DNA of 16,084 bases. It comes from Oscillibacter sp. (GTDB lineage Bacteria > Bacillota > Clostridia > Oscillospirales > Oscillospiraceae). The position numbers and the translations under genes are program-made. Shown here one piece after another: positions 14,768 through 16,084 of the stretch (positions are counted from its first letter, which is position 1; the number at the start of each line of letters is the position of its first letter). The notes under the pieces were generated by a model that saw only the letters and a list, made by a program, of their open reading frames with translations, was not told the DNA's origin and did no database searches. Where the stretch lies: NCBI GenBank assembly GCA_017447005.1, contig JAFSOM010000614.1, positions 1 to 16,084 of the forward strand, read 5' to 3'.

Positions 14768-16084
14768 TTACCACGCCTTATCCTCATAAGGGGTGGATTC
14801 AAAGCCGTCGGCCTGAAGATTGGAAACCATGTTGTCCAGTTTGCCGCGCCAGAAGGATTGGAACCAGTCGGCGTCGCCAAAGAGGCGCACCGCCGTGGGG
14901 CTGATGGCGTAGTACAGCTTGATGAACAACCGCCCGTACCACGTTTTGGCGAGGACGTTATCGCGGAATCTGCGGAGCGTCCACACTTCCGGACAGTCAT
15001 AGGAGCCATAGACCGCCGTGGCCACGTAACAGCCGCCGCCCTTGCCGGAGGAGCCGGAACCGCCGGGCGTCGGCGTCGGCGTCGGCGTTACGGAAACGTC
15101 ATCCCACACCGCCTTGACTATCATATCGCCCGTGACGGCGAGGAGCGCGCCGGGGTTGTACTGCGTAGAGCCGATTTCCCACGCCTTGAACTTTTTATTC
15201 GCGGGCGGCGTGAAACCGTTTTGAGGCAACGTGAAGTCTTTTCCGTCCTCAACCTGTTCCTCTTTCATGGAGCCGCTTCCGCCGTTGGCCTCAAACTTGA
15301 CCGTCCGGTAGACGGGTTGCGGTTCGGGTTCCGCCGCGATTTCCGTCACGTTGAACGTTTGCACGTCCAAAGCGCCGTCCCAGAGGCCGATACCGACATA
15401 CGTGCCGCTGTTGTAGCAGTTTTCGACGCTCTCGAGCGTATACGCCGGGTAGTCGACGCCGTCCACCGACACGGCCACGCTGTTAGAGGTCTTTGTAATC
15501 TTCACGTTGTGGAACTGCCCGTCGTTGATACGCTTGCCCATGTTCACGTTTGGCGCGAAGTCCTCGCCGCCCATGCGGAACAGACGGAAGGTTTCGCCGT
15601 CCCCAAACTGTACCGAATAAGCCTGCGGGTCGAACACGTTATGACCGCCCGCGGCGAAAAATACGTTAATCAGTCCTTTGGTATAACGGATATTGGTTTC
15701 CAGCGTAAACTCACCGAGCGAAACCGGGTTCGAGGAGAGATAATAATAGTTGTCGCTCTGATTGGATACGCTCAAGGTCTGGTCGTTAATGAACCAGTTC
15801 CCGTTGATGACCGTAAAGGCGGGGATATTGGTCTCGAAGTTGTTTTCAGCGACAGTCACCGCGAATATCTTTACAAGCCTGTCATTGTCGACGGCGGTCG
15901 CGGTAACGGTCGCGCTTCCGGCTTTCGCCGCCGTGCCATGGAAATTGTTCCCGCTCTCGTTGCCGGAAATGACGCTCGCGTCGCTGACCGTCCAGCGGAT
16001 GTTCTGCGGTACGTTCACGGGCAACAGCGTCGCCTGCAAATTCACCGCGTCGCCGACGTTCACGCGGATTTCGCTTTCGCCGGA
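14768..16084 (-). CDS. Large secreted/surface protein, C-terminal part, with CFI-box tail (5' end beyond window)
   Basis: The frame is open through the right edge; the GTG at 16063 is internal, so the true start lies outside. Residues counted from 16063: the end of a bacterial Ig-like (Big_2) domain (about 1-72); a LamG/concanavalin-like beta-sandwich (about 75-243); an InlB/Listeria-Bacteroides-type repeat with VKFEANGGSGSM and KFKAW (255-322); a TP-rich linker with a Gly/Ser stretch (326-344); then the tail starting CYVATAVYGSYDCPEVWTLR (345-364) to the end. That tail is the CFI-box C-terminal domain, often found at the end of exported proteins and thought to be involved in sorting or surface retention. 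Ig-like plus LamG modules point to adhesion or polysaccharide binding. The domain calls are good; overall size and ligand are unknown. Confidence 0.88.
   Translation of the reverse strand, partial: SGESEIRVNVGDAVNLQATLLPVNVPQNIRWTVSDASVISGNESGNNFHGTAAKAGSATVTATAVDNDRLVKIFAVTVAENNFETNIPAFTVINGNWFINDQTLSVSNQSDNYYYLSSNPVSLGEFTLETNIRYTKGLINVFFAAGGHNVFDPQAYSVQFGDGETFRLFRMGGEDFAPNVNMGKRINDGQFHNVKITKTSNSVAVSVDGVDYPAYTLESVENCYNSGTYVGIGLWDGALDVQTFNVTEIAAEPEPQPVYRTVKFEANGGSGSMKEEQVEDGKDFTLPQNGFTPPANKKFKAWEIGSTQYNPGALLAVTGDMIVKAVWDDVSVTPTPTPTPGGSGSSGKGGGCYVATAVYGSYDCPEVWTLRRFRDNVLAKTWYGRLFIKLYYAISPTAVRLFGDADWFQSFWRGKLDNMVSNLQADGFESTPYEDKAW

Overview
The window most likely comes from a GC-rich Bacillota-type (Firmicutes-like) bacterium, probably host-associated. 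The reasons are strong AGGAGG ribosome sites, sigma-70/A-type promoters, a 375-residue YpsC-type RNA methyltransferase, a four-cysteine MetG with a C-terminal tRNA-binding domain, a BspA-like surface protein with 26-residue repeats, and a surface protein ending in a CFI-box tail. The assignment is inference; no rRNA or tRNA gene is present to confirm it.

Layout. 1-600: the tail of an unknown reading frame, a decayed IS5-family transposase C-terminus, and two hairpins with T-tracts facing opposite ways. 608-4218 (minus strand): three genes in a row, a secreted 26-residue-repeat protein (4218-2497), a HAD phosphatase (2433-1777) and a THUMP/SAM RNA methyltransferase (1735-608). A consensus-like promoter precedes the repeat protein, and a minus-strand terminator at 457-425 closes the group. 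4375-6483 (minus): metG with its own promoter and a very short leader. 6484-7023: a 540-bp intergenic stretch with two families of inverted or palindromic repeats and, at its end, a strong plus-strand promoter.

7024-13847 (plus): a two-gene, translationally coupled operon and the main point of interest. The first gene encodes a 1920-residue protein: a small beta-barrel-like N-terminus, helical repeats, an embedded cold-shock/OB-like segment, an acidic linker, a long alpha-helical region, a Rossmann-like segment, and a C-terminal STAND/AAA-type ATPase with intact Walker A and B motifs and a probable winged helix. The second encodes a 354-residue protein with a degenerate P-loop-like N-terminus and a C-terminal R-x4-H motif of the HEPN RNase type. 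This architecture (large sensor/NTPase plus small putative HEPN effector) suggests an NTP-dependent biological conflict or defence module. That is an inference from motifs; I do not recognise a named system.

13848-16084: a long hairpin separates the operon from a convergent NarL/LuxR-type response regulator (14632-13979). Upstream of it lies the 3' end of a large multidomain surface protein (Ig-like, LamG-like, InlB-type repeat, TP linker, CFI-box tail) that runs off the window edge.
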